The notes beneath the pieces were generated by a model that searched no databases, was not told the origin of the DNA, and saw nothing but the letters and a program-made list of their open reading frames with translations. From Corynebacterium lizhenjunii (GTDB lineage: Bacteria > Actinomycetota > Actinomycetes > Mycobacteriales > Mycobacteriaceae), in NCBI RefSeq assembly GCF_011038655.2, contig NZ_CP064954.1, positions 310,001 through 374,000 of the forward strand: a stretch of DNA of 64,000 bases, given 5' to 3'. A program made the position numbers and the translations under genes. Numbering within the stretch: the first letter of the stretch is position 1; every line of letters begins with the position of its first letter. Below are positions 34,890 to 44,395 of the stretch, one piece after another.

Positions 34890-35969
34890 ATGCCCATTAC
34901 CCACCCTGCCGATCCCCACCCTGCCGATCCCCACCCTGCGGAACCTCACCCTGCCAAGCCTGAACTTGCCGATGTCCTCGACCGCGCCCACGTTGTCTCC
35001 CTTCCGCTGGCGGTGAAGTTTCGCGGAGTAACCACCCGGGAGGCTCTGCTTATTGAGGGCCCCGCCGGGTGGGGCGAGTTTGCCCCCTTTGTGGAGTACG
35101 GCCCGGCCGAAGCCGTGCAGTGGTTGCGTGCCGGGGTGGAGGCTGCGTGGGAGGGCTTTCCTGCGCCGCAGCGGGAGCACATTGAGGTCAATGGCACCAT
35201 CCCGGCGGTGCCGGCGTCCCAGGTGCCGGAGGTGATGGCGCGCTACCCGGGTTGTCGCACCTTCAAGATCAAGGTGGCAGAACCTGGGCAGTGCCTGGCA
35301 GATGACATCGCCCGCGTCGAGGCCGTGCGCGCCGAAGTCGCAGCGGCGGGCCGGGCACCAGTGCTGCGTGTGGACGCCAACGGTGGTTGGAACGTGGACC
35401 AAGCCGTGGAGGCCGCCCGGGCATTGATGCCGCTGGACTATATCGAGCAGCCTTGCGCCACGGTTGAGGAGCTAGCCCAGGTACGCCAGCAGCTCATGCG
35501 CGCCGGGCTCTTTGTGCGCGTAGCTGCGGATGAGTCCATTCGCCGCGTGGAAGACCCCTACCGGGTGGCGCAGCTGCGGGCTGCGGACGTGGCGGTGCTC
35601 AAGCCCGCGCCCTTGGGCGGGGTGCGCCGACTCTTGTCACTGGCCCAAGACCTTCACGCACAGCACTTGGACATCACGGTGGCCTCAGCCTTGGACACCG
35701 CAGTGGGCATAGACATGGGCCTGCACGCGGTGGCGGCGCTTCCCGGGTATGTTGATGACGAGGACATTGTGGTCACCCCGCCCGCCGCCGGCCTGGCCAC
35801 GGGATCATTATTCCTGGAGGATGTCTGCCCCCCACGTGACATCGTGGAGGGACATCTGCCGCTAACCCGTACCACCCCGGAGCCCGCCCGTTTAGAGTCC
35901 CTGGCCGCCCCCGGTGCCCGCAAGGACTGGTGGTTTACCCGCCTCCAGGAGTGTTGGCAGCTCCTCTAG
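34890..35969 (+). CDS. menC: o-Succinylbenzoate synthase
   Basis: An enolase-superfamily enzyme of 359 residues that dehydrates SHCHC to o-succinylbenzoate. The catalytic Lys is in TFKIKVAE, metal ligands are in VLRVDANGGW, DYIEQP and VAADESI, and the second Lys in VLKPAPLGGV. The N-terminus carries a HPADP-HPADP-HPAEP-HPAKP tract from a 15-bp repeat, before the first conserved strand. The ATG at 34890 lies 7 nt after a TACGCT box (leaderless), so the tract is translated. Confidence 0.94.
   Translation: MPITHPADPHPADPHPAEPHPAKPELADVLDRAHVVSLPLAVKFRGVTTREALLIEGPAGWGEFAPFVEYGPAEAVQWLRAGVEAAWEGFPAPQREHIEVNGTIPAVPASQVPEVMARYPGCRTFKIKVAEPGQCLADDIARVEAVRAEVAAAGRAPVLRVDANGGWNVDQAVEAARALMPLDYIEQPCATVEELAQVRQQLMRAGLFVRVAADESIRRVEDPYRVAQLRAADVAVLKPAPLGGVRRLLSLAQDLHAQHLDITVASALDTAVGIDMGLHAVAALPGYVDDEDIVVTPPAAGLATGSLFLEDVCPPRDIVEGHLPLTRTTPEPARLESLAAPGARKDWWFTRLQECWQLL
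34902..34961 (+). repeat. 15-bp tandem repeat, four units, at the N-terminus of menC
   Basis: CACCCTGCCGATCCC twice, then two diverged units, encoding four His-Pro-Ala-x-Pro pentapeptides at residues 5-24. Confidence 0.92.
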
Positions 35970-36086
35970 GCCGTGGGTTTTAGACCGTGGTTTTGGAGCA
36001 CGTTTGCCGGGAACCACTTACTGGGAGTAGCACCGGGTGCTATGGTGCGTAGCCATCGGCGCGGAGTTTCTGCCATAGTGGTGAGC

Positions 36087-36764
36087 ATGTCTGAACATTC
36101 TCAGTCCCGCGGTGGGCGCCACTCCGCGGAGAACCGAGCCGAAAGCGGCGCTGACAACTGGGCCGAAACCCGTGCTGACAATCGCACCCCGCGCCACGCC
36201 GAGCGCGAGGAGCACACGCAGCAGATCCCCCGGGTAGAAGACGCTCCCCAGGCCCGGCCGCGCCAGGTATTCCCCGGTGAGGAGACCCGCTATGACGCTC
36301 CCGCCAATCAGGGCCAGTATCAGGGCTCTTATCAAGGTGCGAACGCCGTCCCAGCGGCCTACCCCGCACCCGCACCCGCAGCGCAGCCGGCCCCGCAGCC
36401 GCAAGCCAACTACCCGGAGCCGGCACCGGAGCAGCGGTCGCGCCGGGGCGGATCAGGAGGTTCGCTGGCCGGAATCTTTGGCGGGCTGCTGGCCTTGGCG
36501 CTGTGCGCTCTAGGTGCGCTGGCCTATATGTACACCCAGGCGGCATCGCAGGAACCACCCGCGCCGGAGACCATTACGGAGACCGCAACGGTCACCGAAA
36601 CCACCACTCCGGAACCCGTGACGGAGACGCGCACCACGTCGGTGACCACCACGGAGACCACGACGGTCGACTCTGGCCAGGGCGGTTTCCGGGGGCGGGA
36701 GAGCCTGGAGAACTTCTTCAATGACCTCAATAACAACAATGGGGATGTCCGCCCGACAGAATGA
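36087..36764 (+). CDS. Single-pass membrane protein with Thr/Glu-rich extracytoplasmic tail
   Basis: A 225-residue protein of unknown function. Residues 1-125 are polar, rich in Asn, Arg, Gln and Pro; one membrane helix follows (SLAGIFGGLLALALCALGAL, about residue 131-150); the C-terminal part is a Thr-Glu-Val repeat (TETATVTETTT and similar) ending in Asn-rich sequence. I chose the ATG at 36087, 7 nt after a CATAGT box. It lies between menC and menD, but nothing ties it to menaquinone. Confidence 0.68.
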   Translation: MSEHSQSRGGRHSAENRAESGADNWAETRADNRTPRHAEREEHTQQIPRVEDAPQARPRQVFPGEETRYDAPANQGQYQGSYQGANAVPAAYPAPAPAAQPAPQPQANYPEPAPEQRSRRGGSGGSLAGIFGGLLALALCALGALAYMYTQAASQEPPAPETITETATVTETTTPEPVTETRTTSVTTTETTTVDSGQGGFRGRESLENFFNDLNNNNGDVRPTE

Positions 36765-36797
36765 CGCCACCGCGTCCTCACAGTAGGCTGATTAGCT

Positions 36798-38519
36798 ATG
36801 GCTGCACAGACTGAACCGACCTCAGCAGAGTCCAACCCGGCAGATTCCAACCCGGCAGAGTCCACCCCAGCAGAGTCCAACCCAGCAGATTCCACGCAGG
36901 CACTGGAGCTGGCCCAGGCCGTGGCCGCGCAGGTGGCCCGCCACTGCACGGACGTGGTCATCTGCCCCGGATCGCGCAACGCGCCGCTGAACTTGGCGTT
37001 GCTGGCGCGCGCAGACTTGCGGGTACACACCCGTTTGGATGAGCGCTCTGCGGCCTTCCTGGCATTGGGCATCGCACGGGTGCAGCGCCGCCACGTGGCG
37101 GTGGTAATGACCTCCGGCACCGCGGTGGCCAATGCCCTGCCCGCTGTGGTGGAGTCCCACCACAGCCATACCCCGCTGTTGGTGCTCTCAGCTGACCGCC
37201 CGGCCCGGCTAGTGGGAACTGGGGCCTCGCAGACCATCCAGCAGCAGGGAATTTTTGGCACGTTTGCAGATACGCTGCAGGTGGCGCAGGTGGGGGAGGT
37301 CGGCGGCATCGGCAAGCTACTGAGCCACCAGCGCACCGCCCACGTTAATGTGGCGCTGGATGCCCCGCTGGTGCCAGCCGACCTGCCGTCGGTGCCCACG
37401 GAGCGCACGCTGCGGCGCGCGCCGGGCCCGGCCTGGAGTGACCACGGGACGGTGGATGTGGACCTGAGCCGCAACACCCTGGTGGTGGCGGGCGATGAAG
37501 CCTGGGAAGTGCCGGGCTTGGAGGACGTGCCCACAATTGCTGAGCCCACCGCGCCCGCACCGTATCACCCCGTGCACCCGGCTGCGGCCAGTTTCTTCCG
37601 CCAGGACCAGGTCAGTGCAAACAATTACGTGGTCAATACCCGCGTGGAGCAGGTGATTGTGGTGGGCCATCCCACGCTGCACCGCGAGGTGTTGGCGCTG
37701 CTGGCGGACCCGGATGTGGACCTTATCTGCCTGTCGCGCACCCCGGAGTTTACAAATCCCCGCGGCCAGCACGCCCGCCTGGGCACCACCGTGCGCACTA
37801 CGGGAGCGCCCAGCAAGGACTGGCTGAAGGTCTGCGCCGGTGCTGCCCAGATGGCGGGCGAGGCCGTTCGGGAGGTCTTGGAGGATCCGCGCTTCGGCTT
37901 TAGCGGTTTGCACGCCGCCGCGGCGGTGGCGGACACGCTGGCGGTCGAGGATGCCCTGGTGCTCGGCGCCTCTAACCCGGTGCGCGACGCCTCCCTGGTG
38001 GGCCTGCCCTTTGACGGGGTGTCCGTGTATTCCCCGCGCGGTGCCGCTGGCATTGATGGCACCGTTGCACAAGCCATCGGCGTGGCTTTGGCCACCCAGC
38101 ATGAGCTTGCCGATGCCCCCCGTGCCCCCCGCACCGTAGCCCTCATGGGGGATGTCACCTTCATCCACGACGCGACGGCGCTGGCTATTGGCCCGCACAG
38201 CCCCCGGCCGGAGAACCTGACCTTGGTGGTGGCCAATGACAACGGCGGCGGGATTTTTGAAACTCTAGAGGTGGGCGCGCCCGGACTGCGGGAGCCTTTT
38301 GAGCGCGGTTTTGGCACCCCGCACGATGTGGACATAGAGCAGCTCGTTGGTGCGTTTGGGGTGGACTACCGCCGGGTAGAAAGCGCCCAGGAGTTGTTGG
38401 ACGTGCTCGCGGAGCTCAAGGAATACTCGGTGGGCATGGTGGTTGTAGATGCCCGCACGACCCGGACTACCCGCCGCGAGCTGCACCAGCAGCTGCGGGA
38501 GCGCACCAGTGTCCGCTAG
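36798..38519 (+). CDS. menD: 2-succinyl-5-enolpyruvyl-6-hydroxy-3-cyclohexene-1-carboxylate synthase
   Basis: A ThDP-dependent enzyme of 573 residues that starts the classical menaquinone pathway from isochorismate and 2-oxoglutarate. Signatures are [16 protein letters not shown] with the following Glu-containing [11 protein letters not shown], and the ThDP/Mg motif GDVTFIHD ... [12 protein letters not shown]. Residues 1-35 are a Ser-Asn-Pro-Ala-Asp/Glu repeat. A TAGGCT box 8 nt before the ATG gives a leaderless start. An exact interspersed word (38104-38120) encodes ELADAP in a loop before RTVALMGD; a 14-nt copy in the other orientation (37305-37318) encodes GIGKL. Confidence 0.95.
   Translation: MAAQTEPTSAESNPADSNPAESTPAESNPADSTQALELAQAVAAQVARHCTDVVICPGSRNAPLNLALLARADLRVHTRLDERSAAFLALGIARVQRRHVAVVMTSGTAVANALPAVVESHHSHTPLLVLSADRPARLVGTGASQTIQQQGIFGTFADTLQVAQVGEVGGIGKLLSHQRTAHVNVALDAPLVPADLPSVPTERTLRRAPGPAWSDHGTVDVDLSRNTLVVAGDEAWEVPGLEDVPTIAEPTAPAPYHPVHPAAASFFRQDQVSANNYVVNTRVEQVIVVGHPTLHREVLALLADPDVDLICLSRTPEFTNPRGQHARLGTTVRTTGAPSKDWLKVCAGAAQMAGEAVREVLEDPRFGFSGLHAAAAVADTLAVEDALVLGASNPVRDASLVGLPFDGVSVYSPRGAAGIDGTVAQAIGVALATQHELADAPRAPRTVALMGDVTFIHDATALAIGPHSPRPENLTLVVANDNGGGIFETLEVGAPGLREPFERGFGTPHDVDIEQLVGAFGVDYRRVESAQELLDVLAELKEYSVGMVVVDARTTRTTRRELHQQLRERTSVR
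36831..36890 (+). repeat. 15-bp tandem repeat, four units, at the N-terminus of menD
   Basis: Units of TCCAACCCGGCAGA(T/G) encoding [15 protein letters not shown] and SNPAD. Confidence 0.92.
38104..38120 (-). repeat. Interspersed word, exact copy (in menD)
   Basis: Exact 17/17 match; encodes LADAP with a CTT leucine codon. Confidence 0.9.
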
Positions 38520-38961
38520 GGTGCCCTACCGGCGGCTACACCAGCTGATTTTGCTGCTCTACGCCGTGGCGGTGTTGGGTTCAGCGGCGATGGTGGTGGG
38601 TCCGGTGCTCAACGATCGCGCCATTGCCGCCAACCCAGGGCGCGCCCTAGCCACGGTAACCGACGTGGGGCTGCTGCGCACCACCGTGGACTTCCCCGAT
38701 GATGAAGGGGTATACCATTCCCCGCCCACCGGGCTGCTCTATCCCACGGGCTTGGGCGAGGGCCAGCGGGTGTGGGTCAGTTATGACCGCACCAACCCGG
38801 ACGTGGTCAAGGTCGAGGGCCGGGAGTGGACCTTGGCGGTAATTCCGGCGCTGTCAGTGTGGGCGGTGGCGTCCCTGGTCGCGGCAGGGGCATGGTGGTT
38901 GCTGCGGCGGCACAGGCAGGCTCATGCGCCTGCGCGGGAGGAGCCATGCGCGTCGCAATAG
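38509..38961 (+). CDS. DUF3592 membrane protein
   Basis: A 150-residue protein with a membrane helix at each end (about 10-30 and 108-130) and a small extracytoplasmic domain between them, including [23 protein letters not shown], which matches DUF3592. Function unknown. The GTG at 38509 overlaps the menD end; a second GTG at 38521 is possible. The equivalent gene (Rv0556) lies at the same place in mycobacteria. Confidence 0.78.
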   Translation: MSARVPYRRLHQLILLLYAVAVLGSAAMVVGPVLNDRAIAANPGRALATVTDVGLLRTTVDFPDDEGVYHSPPTGLLYPTGLGEGQRVWVSYDRTNPDVVKVEGREWTLAVIPALSVWAVASLVAAGAWWLLRRHRQAHAPAREEPCASQ

Positions 38962-40058
38962 TTGCTGAGTCTTTCCTGCCCAACGTCAATGGCGTGAGCA
39001 ATTCGGTGCTGCGGGTACTCGAGCACCTCCACGCCACGGGGCACCAGGCCATGGTGGTAGCTCCGGGGGCCCGCGCCGGCCAGGAGGAGATCGCAGACTA
39101 CCTGGGCTTTCCCATCTATCGCGTGCCTACGGTGCGGGTGCCGCTGGTCAATTCGCTGCCCGTCGGGGTGCCCACCCGGGTGCTCGCTAGTTCGATAGCC
39201 GACTTCTGTCCAGACGTAGTGCACCTGGCCAGCCCTTTTGTGCTGGGCGCGGCCGGGGCGCAGGTGGCGCGGCGGCGCGGCATTCCGGCGGTGGCTGTCT
39301 ACCAAACGGACGTGGCGGGTTTTGCCACCCAGTACCATCTACCGTGGCTTGCCGCACCGGCGTGGGGGTGGCTGCGCGCGGTGCATAACTCCTGCCGGTT
39401 GACGTTGGCGCCCTCCTCGGCGACTATTGCCGAATTACAACGGCACCGGATTGGCAACGTGGCCCACTGGGGCCGCGGCGTGGACGCCCAGCGTTTCCAC
39501 CCACGCCACCGCAGCCATCAGCTGCGCGCGCGGTGGGACCCCTCGGGCACCAAGCGCATCGTGGGGTTTGTGGGCCGCCTGGCCGCGGAAAAGGGCCTGC
39601 ACCGGCTTGCGGGACTGCTGGGGCGAGACGACCTGCAAGTGGTGATTATCGGCGAGGGGCCGCTTTTGGGCGAACTACAGTCGTTGCTACCAAATGCGCA
39701 CTTTACCGGCGCCCTGGGCGGGCACGCCCTGGCCCAGGCTTATGCCAGCCTGGACGTCTTCGTCCACCCCGGGGAGTTTGAAACCTTCTGCCAAAGCATC
39801 CAGGAGGCTCAAGCCTGCGGTGTGCCAGCCATCGCTCCGCGCGCGGGTGGGCCCATAGACCTCATCACTCCCGGCTACAACGGCCAGCTGCTGGACGTAG
39901 AGAACTTCGCCCGCGACCTGCCCGCAGCCGTGTCTGGCGTGCTGGCCCCGCGCGTGCACTCTCACATGTGTGCCAATGCGCGGGCCAGCATCGCGGATAA
40001 GACCTGGCAGGCGGTGTGTGAGCAGCTGTTGGGCTATTACCGGCAGGTCCTTGTTTAG
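38946..40058 (+). CDS. mgtA: Glycosyltransferase family 4 (MgtA-like mannosyltransferase)
   Basis: A GT-B glycosyltransferase of 370 residues. The N-terminal domain begins [20 protein letters not shown]; the C-terminal domain has FVGRLAAEKGLHRLAGLL and the nucleotide-sugar motif ESIQEAQA-like FCQSIQEAQACGVPAIAPRAGGP. By synteny (Rv0557 and the corynebacterial mgtA next to menD and menG) it is the mannosyltransferase making a mannosyl-glucuronyl-diacylglycerol precursor of lipomannan-like glycolipids; the precise acceptor is inferred. The ATG at 38946 has GGAGGAG upstream and overlaps the DUF3592 gene by 16 nt. Confidence 0.88.
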   Translation: MRVAIVAESFLPNVNGVSNSVLRVLEHLHATGHQAMVVAPGARAGQEEIADYLGFPIYRVPTVRVPLVNSLPVGVPTRVLASSIADFCPDVVHLASPFVLGAAGAQVARRRGIPAVAVYQTDVAGFATQYHLPWLAAPAWGWLRAVHNSCRLTLAPSSATIAELQRHRIGNVAHWGRGVDAQRFHPRHRSHQLRARWDPSGTKRIVGFVGRLAAEKGLHRLAGLLGRDDLQVVIIGEGPLLGELQSLLPNAHFTGALGGHALAQAYASLDVFVHPGEFETFCQSIQEAQACGVPAIAPRAGGPIDLITPGYNGQLLDVENFARDLPAAVSGVLAPRVHSHMCANARASIADKTWQAVCEQLLGYYRQVLV

Positions 40059-40125
40059 CGTGCCTGTGCTCCCACCAGGTGGTGGCAGAAAATCTTGTCG
40101 GTCCGTTGGCCTACACTAGGCAGGC

Positions 40126-40845
40126 GTGGCTAAGAAGAACTATTCTGCATCCGCAGCGGACCTGGACAAGCAGCCGCTGGACGTGGCGCGCATGTTTGAC
40201 GCGGTGGGCAAGAAGTACGACCTGACCAACACCATCCTGTCTTTTGGGCAGGATGCGCGGTGGCGCCAGCGCACCCGCCACCGGCTGGGGCTGCAGCCGG
40301 GGGAGAAGGTGCTAGATCTTGCCGCCGGCACCGCGGTGTCCACTGTGGAATTGAGCAAGTCCGGGGCCTGGTGCGTGGCCTGCGATTTCTCCCGGGGCAT
40401 GCTGGCTGCCGGGCAGGGCCGCGCCGTGCCCAAAGTCGCCGGCGACGGCATGCGCCTGCCCTTTGCGGATAACACCTTTGATGCCGTGACCATCTCCTAC
40501 GGCCTACGCAACTTCCACGACTTCGAGGCGGGCCTGCGGGAGATGGCCCGGGTGACCAAGCCGGGTGGGCGCCTGGTAGTCGCGGAGTTTTCCACCCCGA
40601 TCATTCCGGTCTTTGGCCGGATATATAAGGAGTATCTGACCCGTTTGTTGCCGCCGATTGCCCGCGCGGTCTCCTCCAACCCGGAAGCCTATGTCTACCT
40701 AGCGGACTCCATTCGGGCGTGGCCCGGCCAGGCCGAACTTGCCCAGGCCCTCAACCGCACCGGCTGGGCGGGGGCCACCTGGGAGAACCTCACCCTGGGA
40801 ATCGTGGCCCTGCACTCGGCAGTCAAGCCGGGGAGCGCAGCCTAG
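40126..40845 (+). CDS. menG: Demethylmenaquinone methyltransferase
   Basis: A SAM methyltransferase of 239 residues, UbiE/MenG family, catalysing the last ring methylation of menaquinone. Signatures are [30 protein letters not shown] (SAM motif I) and [20 protein letters not shown]. The GTG at 40126 lies 9 nt after a TACACT box (leaderless). It overlaps menJ by 4 nt tail to tail. Confidence 0.95.
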   Translation: MAKKNYSASAADLDKQPLDVARMFDAVGKKYDLTNTILSFGQDARWRQRTRHRLGLQPGEKVLDLAAGTAVSTVELSKSGAWCVACDFSRGMLAAGQGRAVPKVAGDGMRLPFADNTFDAVTISYGLRNFHDFEAGLREMARVTKPGGRLVVAEFSTPIIPVFGRIYKEYLTRLLPPIARAVSSNPEAYVYLADSIRAWPGQAELAQALNRTGWAGATWENLTLGIVALHSAVKPGSAA

Positions 40846-42089
40846 GACCACAAGGGGGTATTGCGGCGGGCCGCGTGTACCCCGGCACCGGCTAGCCGCC
40901 AGGCGCGGGCCAGGAGATCCTGGTCTTCCTCGGTGACCAGGTTGCCCATCAGCCGGGCGGCCGCGGGCATGAGCAGCTTGCCGGCTGGCCCGCGCAGCGC
41001 CACCGGCCCCGCCACCGGCAGAAATTTCGGGTACGTCAGCAACCGGGCCGCGGTACGCGCCAGGAGAAAGGCCCGGCCATAATGCTCGCGCAGCGTGTGT
41101 GGCCACGCGGTGTCCAGCTCGCCGGGCGCGGACCCGATCAGCTCCACCGCCAGCGCGGCGGTCTCTAACCCATAGTCGATGCCCTCCCCATTGAGCGGGT
41201 TCACGCACGCCGCTGCGTCCCCGATGAGTACCCAGTTCTTCCCAGCCACCCTGGAGACCGCACCGCCCATGGGCAACGCTGCCGATGCCACCTTTACCAC
41301 CGCCCCCAAACCCCACTCGGCGCGCTGCTGCGTGGCATAGGTCTCCAGCAGTTTCTTGGTGTTGATTTTCGCCGGACGTGCCTGCGTGGATAGCGCACCT
41401 AAGCCGATATTGACCTGGCCTAGCTGCTCTCCCAGTGGGAAGATCCACCCATAACCAGGTTGGAGCACACCAGCGTCGTCTTTAAGCTCCACATGGGAGT
41501 GCATCCACGGCTCAGCAGCGCGCGGGGAGGTGGCGTATGCGCGCGCCGCAATGCCATAGACCTCGCCCTTGTGCCACTGCCGCCCCAGCTGCTTGCCAAA
41601 GGTAGAGCGCACCCCGTCTGCGACAATCACCCACTTCGCGCGCACCTCCTGCTCACCCACGTGGAAGCTACGCAGCCGCCCTTGCTCAATGCGCGGCGCC
41701 GTGGCATGGCCCTGGAGGAAGGAAGCACCGGCGGACGTTGCGGTATCGACAAGCAGGGCATCAAACTGCACCCGCGGCAGGGCAGTGCCCACCGTGCACG
41801 GGTAGGACTGCGGCCACGGTGCGGTAACCGAACCACCGAAACCATGCAACTTCAAACCCAGGTTGCGGTACCTCGCGTTCACCGTGATGCCCAGGCGGTC
41901 CAACTGGGCCATTGCGCGGGGAGTTAGACCATCACCACACGTCTTATCGCGCGGGAAACTCGCGGCATCCACTAACACCGTGTCAAAGCCCGCGCGGGCA
42001 GCATGAATAGCAGCGGCGGAACCGGCGGGCCCGGCGCCAATGACGGCGACATCGGCAAGCAAGGCAGAAGCAGAATTGGCATGGGGCAT
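40842..42089 (-). CDS. menJ: Menaquinone reductase (geranylgeranyl-reductase family), MenJ-like
   Basis: A FAD-dependent reductase of 415 residues. Motifs are [19 protein letters not shown] (FAD-binding), [14 protein letters not shown], and [20 protein letters not shown]. In mycobacteria the syntenic MenJ (Rv0561c) saturates one isoprene unit of the menaquinone tail, giving MK-9(H2), and corynebacterial menaquinones are typically dihydrogenated. ATG 42089 lies 6 nt after a TACCCT box (leaderless); the longer upstream frame crosses the divergent synthase gene. Confidence 0.9.
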   Translation of the reverse strand: MPHANSASALLADVAVIGAGPAGSAAAIHAARAGFDTVLVDAASFPRDKTCGDGLTPRAMAQLDRLGITVNARYRNLGLKLHGFGGSVTAPWPQSYPCTVGTALPRVQFDALLVDTATSAGASFLQGHATAPRIEQGRLRSFHVGEQEVRAKWVIVADGVRSTFGKQLGRQWHKGEVYGIAARAYATSPRAAEPWMHSHVELKDDAGVLQPGYGWIFPLGEQLGQVNIGLGALSTQARPAKINTKKLLETYATQQRAEWGLGAVVKVASAALPMGGAVSRVAGKNWVLIGDAAACVNPLNGEGIDYGLETAALAVELIGSAPGELDTAWPHTLREHYGRAFLLARTAARLLTYPKFLPVAGPVALRGPAGKLLMPAAARLMGNLVTEEDQDLLARAWRLAGAGVHAARRNTPLWS

Positions 42090-42188
42090 GCTCACAGGGT
42101 ACTCAACTAGGTTTGTAGCCCGCGCGTGCACTAGGTTAGAAGGCGATATATCTGCACGTCTGACGATCCACAAAGGACCTTGGAAAAC

Positions 42189-43184
42189 ATGAGCAACGGC
42201 GACAACACCGTGGATCTGGGGGATCCCCAGCTCACTGCACGTGTGGCCGAAGGTGTAGCCGCTGTCGAGGAGATGCTGCGCGCCGAAACCAACCGCGGGG
42301 AGAGCTTTGTTAGCGAAAAGGCATTGCATCTAACCACCGCCGGTGGCAAACGTTTCCGCCCCATCATGGCGCTGTTGGCCTCTGAGTACGGCACGCAGCC
42401 CGGCTCAGCGCGGGTGATTAAGGCAGCCACCTCCGTGGAAATGGTACACGTGGCCACGCTCTATCACGATGACGTGATGGATGAGGCTGACCGGCGCCGG
42501 GGCGTGGAGTCTGCCAATTCGCGCTGGACCAATTCCGTGGCCATCTTGGCCGGCGACGCCCTCCTGGCGCACGCCTCCCGGTTGATGTCGCAGCTTGATA
42601 CTCACACGGTGGAGCATTTTGCGGAGACCTTTGAGGAACTGGTCACCGGGCAGATGCGTGAGACCATTGGCGCAGGCGAGGCTAACCCGGTGGAGCACTA
42701 CACCGCCGTTATTCGGGAAAAGACCGCAGTGCTGATCGCCTCCGCCGCCTATTTGGGGGCCTACCACTCCGGCGCCAGCGCAGAACACGCTGCGACGCTG
42801 AAAAAGATTGGCGCCGACGTGGGCATGATTTTCCAGATTGTCGATGACATCATTGACATCTTCTCTGCCTCCGAAGACTCCGGTAAGACCCCCGGCACTG
42901 ACCTGCGCGAAGGCGTGTTCACCCTGCCTGTACTCTATGCCCTGCAGGAGGATTCTGCGGTGGGTGCCGAGCTGCGCGGCCTGCTTACCGGCCCCTTGAC
43001 TGACGATGCCGCCGTGGCTCGCGCCCTGGAACTCCTCCACGCTTCCACCGGGCGTGCGCAAGCGTTAGCCGCCGTTCAGTCCTATCTGGACTCCGTCGAG
43101 TCCGCCCTGGACACGTTGCCGCAAAACGCCGCAACGGCCGCCCTGCGCCACTTGGCGGAGTACACCGTGCGCCGCGTGGGCTAA
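42189..43184 (+). CDS. grcC1: Polyprenyl diphosphate synthase for menaquinone
   Basis: A trans-prenyltransferase of 331 residues. The first Asp-rich motif is LYHDDVMDEADRRRG and the second IVDDIIDIF; GGKRFRP is near the N-terminus. It makes the long isoprenoid diphosphate that MenA attaches to the ring. Position next to menJ matches the mycobacterial GrcC1 (Rv0562); chain length cannot be read. The ATG at 42189 has AAAGGACC upstream. Confidence 0.93.
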   Translation: MSNGDNTVDLGDPQLTARVAEGVAAVEEMLRAETNRGESFVSEKALHLTTAGGKRFRPIMALLASEYGTQPGSARVIKAATSVEMVHVATLYHDDVMDEADRRRGVESANSRWTNSVAILAGDALLAHASRLMSQLDTHTVEHFAETFEELVTGQMRETIGAGEANPVEHYTAVIREKTAVLIASAAYLGAYHSGASAEHAATLKKIGADVGMIFQIVDDIIDIFSASEDSGKTPGTDLREGVFTLPVLYALQEDSAVGAELRGLLTGPLTDDAAVARALELLHASTGRAQALAAVQSYLDSVESALDTLPQNAATAALRHLAEYTVRRVG

Positions 43185-43314
43185 ACGGCGCGGCAGTCGG
43201 TCCTGCGTGGCGCAGTGGCCTCTTATGCACGAAGTGGAAAGCATTTCTGAGCTGGAGATTTGCACATCGGTGGCCCCTGTATAGTAAAGTAACTTCCCGC
43301 ACCGCAAGGTGCAC

Positions 43315-43396
43315 GCCAGGTTGCCCGAGCGGCCAAAGGGAGCGGACTGTAAATCCGCCGGCATTGCCTTCAGAAGTTCGAATCTTCTACCTGGCA
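43315..43396 (+). tRNA. tRNA-Tyr (anticodon GTA)
   Basis: Acceptor arms GCCAGGT and ACCTGGC pair over 7 bp. Anticodon GTA lies at 43349-43351 in the loop CTGTAAA with stem GCGGA/TCCGC. The long variable arm marks it as class II. T-loop TTCGAAT. CCA is not encoded. Confidence 0.95.
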
Positions 43397-43403
43397 CAAC
43401 CAC

Positions 43404-43434
43404 AAACCCCGCAGCATCGCGCTGCGGGGTTTCG
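43404..43434 (+). terminator. Terminator after tRNA-Tyr
   Basis: A 12-bp perfect stem AAACCCCGCAGC / GCTGCGGGGTTT with a 5-nt loop, directly after the tRNA. The 3' arm supplies the T-rich end. Confidence 0.85.
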
Positions 43435-43495
43435 CTGTGTCGGGCCGAGCAGCGGCCCGCCCGCCTATTGGGGGTCGAATGGGCTAATGTGGTGC

Positions 43496-43553
43496 ATTTT
43501 CTGCGCGGAAGGCCGCAATTTTCGCAGGATCCGGGGCCTTCCGCGCCGAAAAT
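43496..43553. repeat. 19-bp inverted repeat with one mismatch
   Basis: ATTTTCTGCGCGGAAGGCC (43496-43514) and GGCCTTCCGCGCCGAAAAT (43535-43553) are complementary except for one position, with a 20-nt loop. There is no long T-run, so it is not a standard terminator. Confidence 0.85.
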
Positions 43554-43691
43554 GGGTCAGCGCGCCCTGCATCAACGCGCACCGCATCACCGCATCACCG
43601 CGTCACTGCGCACCGCGCCCCGACCTGTCCTGCGCCACTGCTGCGCCCTGCGCACCGCGCCCTGGGTTGTCGAGGGGTTGGGTGCTGGAGT

Positions 43692-43707
43692 GGGGCATCG
43701 GCAAGCT
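43692..43707 (+). repeat. Interspersed word, 16/17 copy (between tRNA genes)
   Basis: GGGGCATCGGCAAGCT preceded by T instead of G, in non-coding DNA. Confidence 0.88.
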
Positions 43708-43865
43708 GAAGGTGGGGAAAGGGGCTGGGCAAATCTGCGGCAGAATGGGCGAGGAATTTCGGGGTTGACCTGGCGATTTGTGCATGCGTGGGCAAGCAGG
43801 TTAAATTATTGAAGTCCGCAACGGAGAGCACAACGAAATACAGTTGAGTTCAACGGCGAGGATAC

Positions 43866-43941
43866 GCCCCCTTAGCTCAGTCGGCAGAGCGTTTCCATGG
43901 TAAGGAAAAGGTCGACAGTTCGATTCTGTCAGGGGGCTCCA
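43866..43941 (+). tRNA. tRNA-Thr (anticodon GGT)
   Basis: GCCCCCT/AGGGGGC acceptor stem; anticodon GGT at 43899-43901 in loop ATGGTAA with stem TTTCC/GGAAA; T-arm GACAG-TTCGATT-CTGTC. Ends T-CCA at 43938-43941. Confidence 0.95.
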
Positions 43942-43973
43942 TTCATGTCTAGGTGCAGCCTAGATGTGGACAT

Positions 43974-44045
43974 GGCGGTGTAGCTCAGTGGTAGAGCAAA
44001 CGACTCATAATCGTTGTGTCGCGAGTTCAATTCTCGCCATCGCTA
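43974..44045 (+). tRNA. tRNA-Met (anticodon CAT)
   Basis: GGCGGTG pairs with CATCGCT (two G-T pairs); anticodon CAT at 44006-44008 in loop CTCATAA; T-arm GCGAG-TTCAATT-CTCGC. CCA is not encoded. Elongator Met by its place before tRNA-Trp and secE; an Ile2 tRNA with the same anticodon is less likely. Confidence 0.9.
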
Positions 44046-44136
44046 CTGGGAAGGCCTTCGGGCCAGGGCATAGCCCGCGAAGACGCTTTGTCTCGGTCCC
44101 AACCTGCCAGGTATCTGGTAGGGTGTAAAAACGCCT

Positions 44137-44212
44137 AGGGGCGTGGCGCAATTGGTAGCGCAACGGTCTCCAAAACCGTAGGTTGCAGGTTCGAGTCCTG
44201 TCGCCCCTGCCA
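44137..44212 (+). tRNA. tRNA-Trp (anticodon CCA)
   Basis: AGGGGCG/CGCCCCT acceptor stem; anticodon CCA at 44170-44172 in loop CTCCAAA with stem ACGGT/ACCGT; T-loop TTCGAGT; CCA is encoded at 44210-44212. tRNA-Trp immediately before secE is the usual arrangement. Confidence 0.96.
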
Positions 44213-44215
44213 GCT

Positions 44216-44261
44216 GAACCCGGCAGCACCTTGCAGAAGGTAGCCGCCGGGTTCTTTGTTT
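44216..44261 (+). terminator. Terminator after tRNA-Trp
   Basis: A 9-bp perfect stem GAACCCGGC / GCCGGGTTC with a 21-nt loop, then TTTGTTT. Confidence 0.8.
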
Positions 44262-44395
44262 CGCCCGTGTTGTCCAGGTGGTTTCCGGGCTCGAGCCGAT
44301 GGCTAAATCGCCCGGGCACGCATCGTTTGCTAGGCTAGTCAAGGTTAAGCGTCGCCATCAACGGCGACACCCAGTTGTTTCAGGAGGAAATCACC

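Larger units (their letters stand above)
43433..43865. other. 433-bp spacer between tRNA-Tyr and tRNA-Thr
   Basis: No gene is supported. The spacer holds a long inverted repeat (43496-43553), a GC-rich stretch of GCATCACCG and GCGCACCGC repeats (43577-43665), and a near-exact interspersed word at 43692-43707. The promoter of the tRNA-Thr cluster probably lies near its right end (TTAAATTATTG, 43800-43810), but I cannot fix it. Confidence 0.65.
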
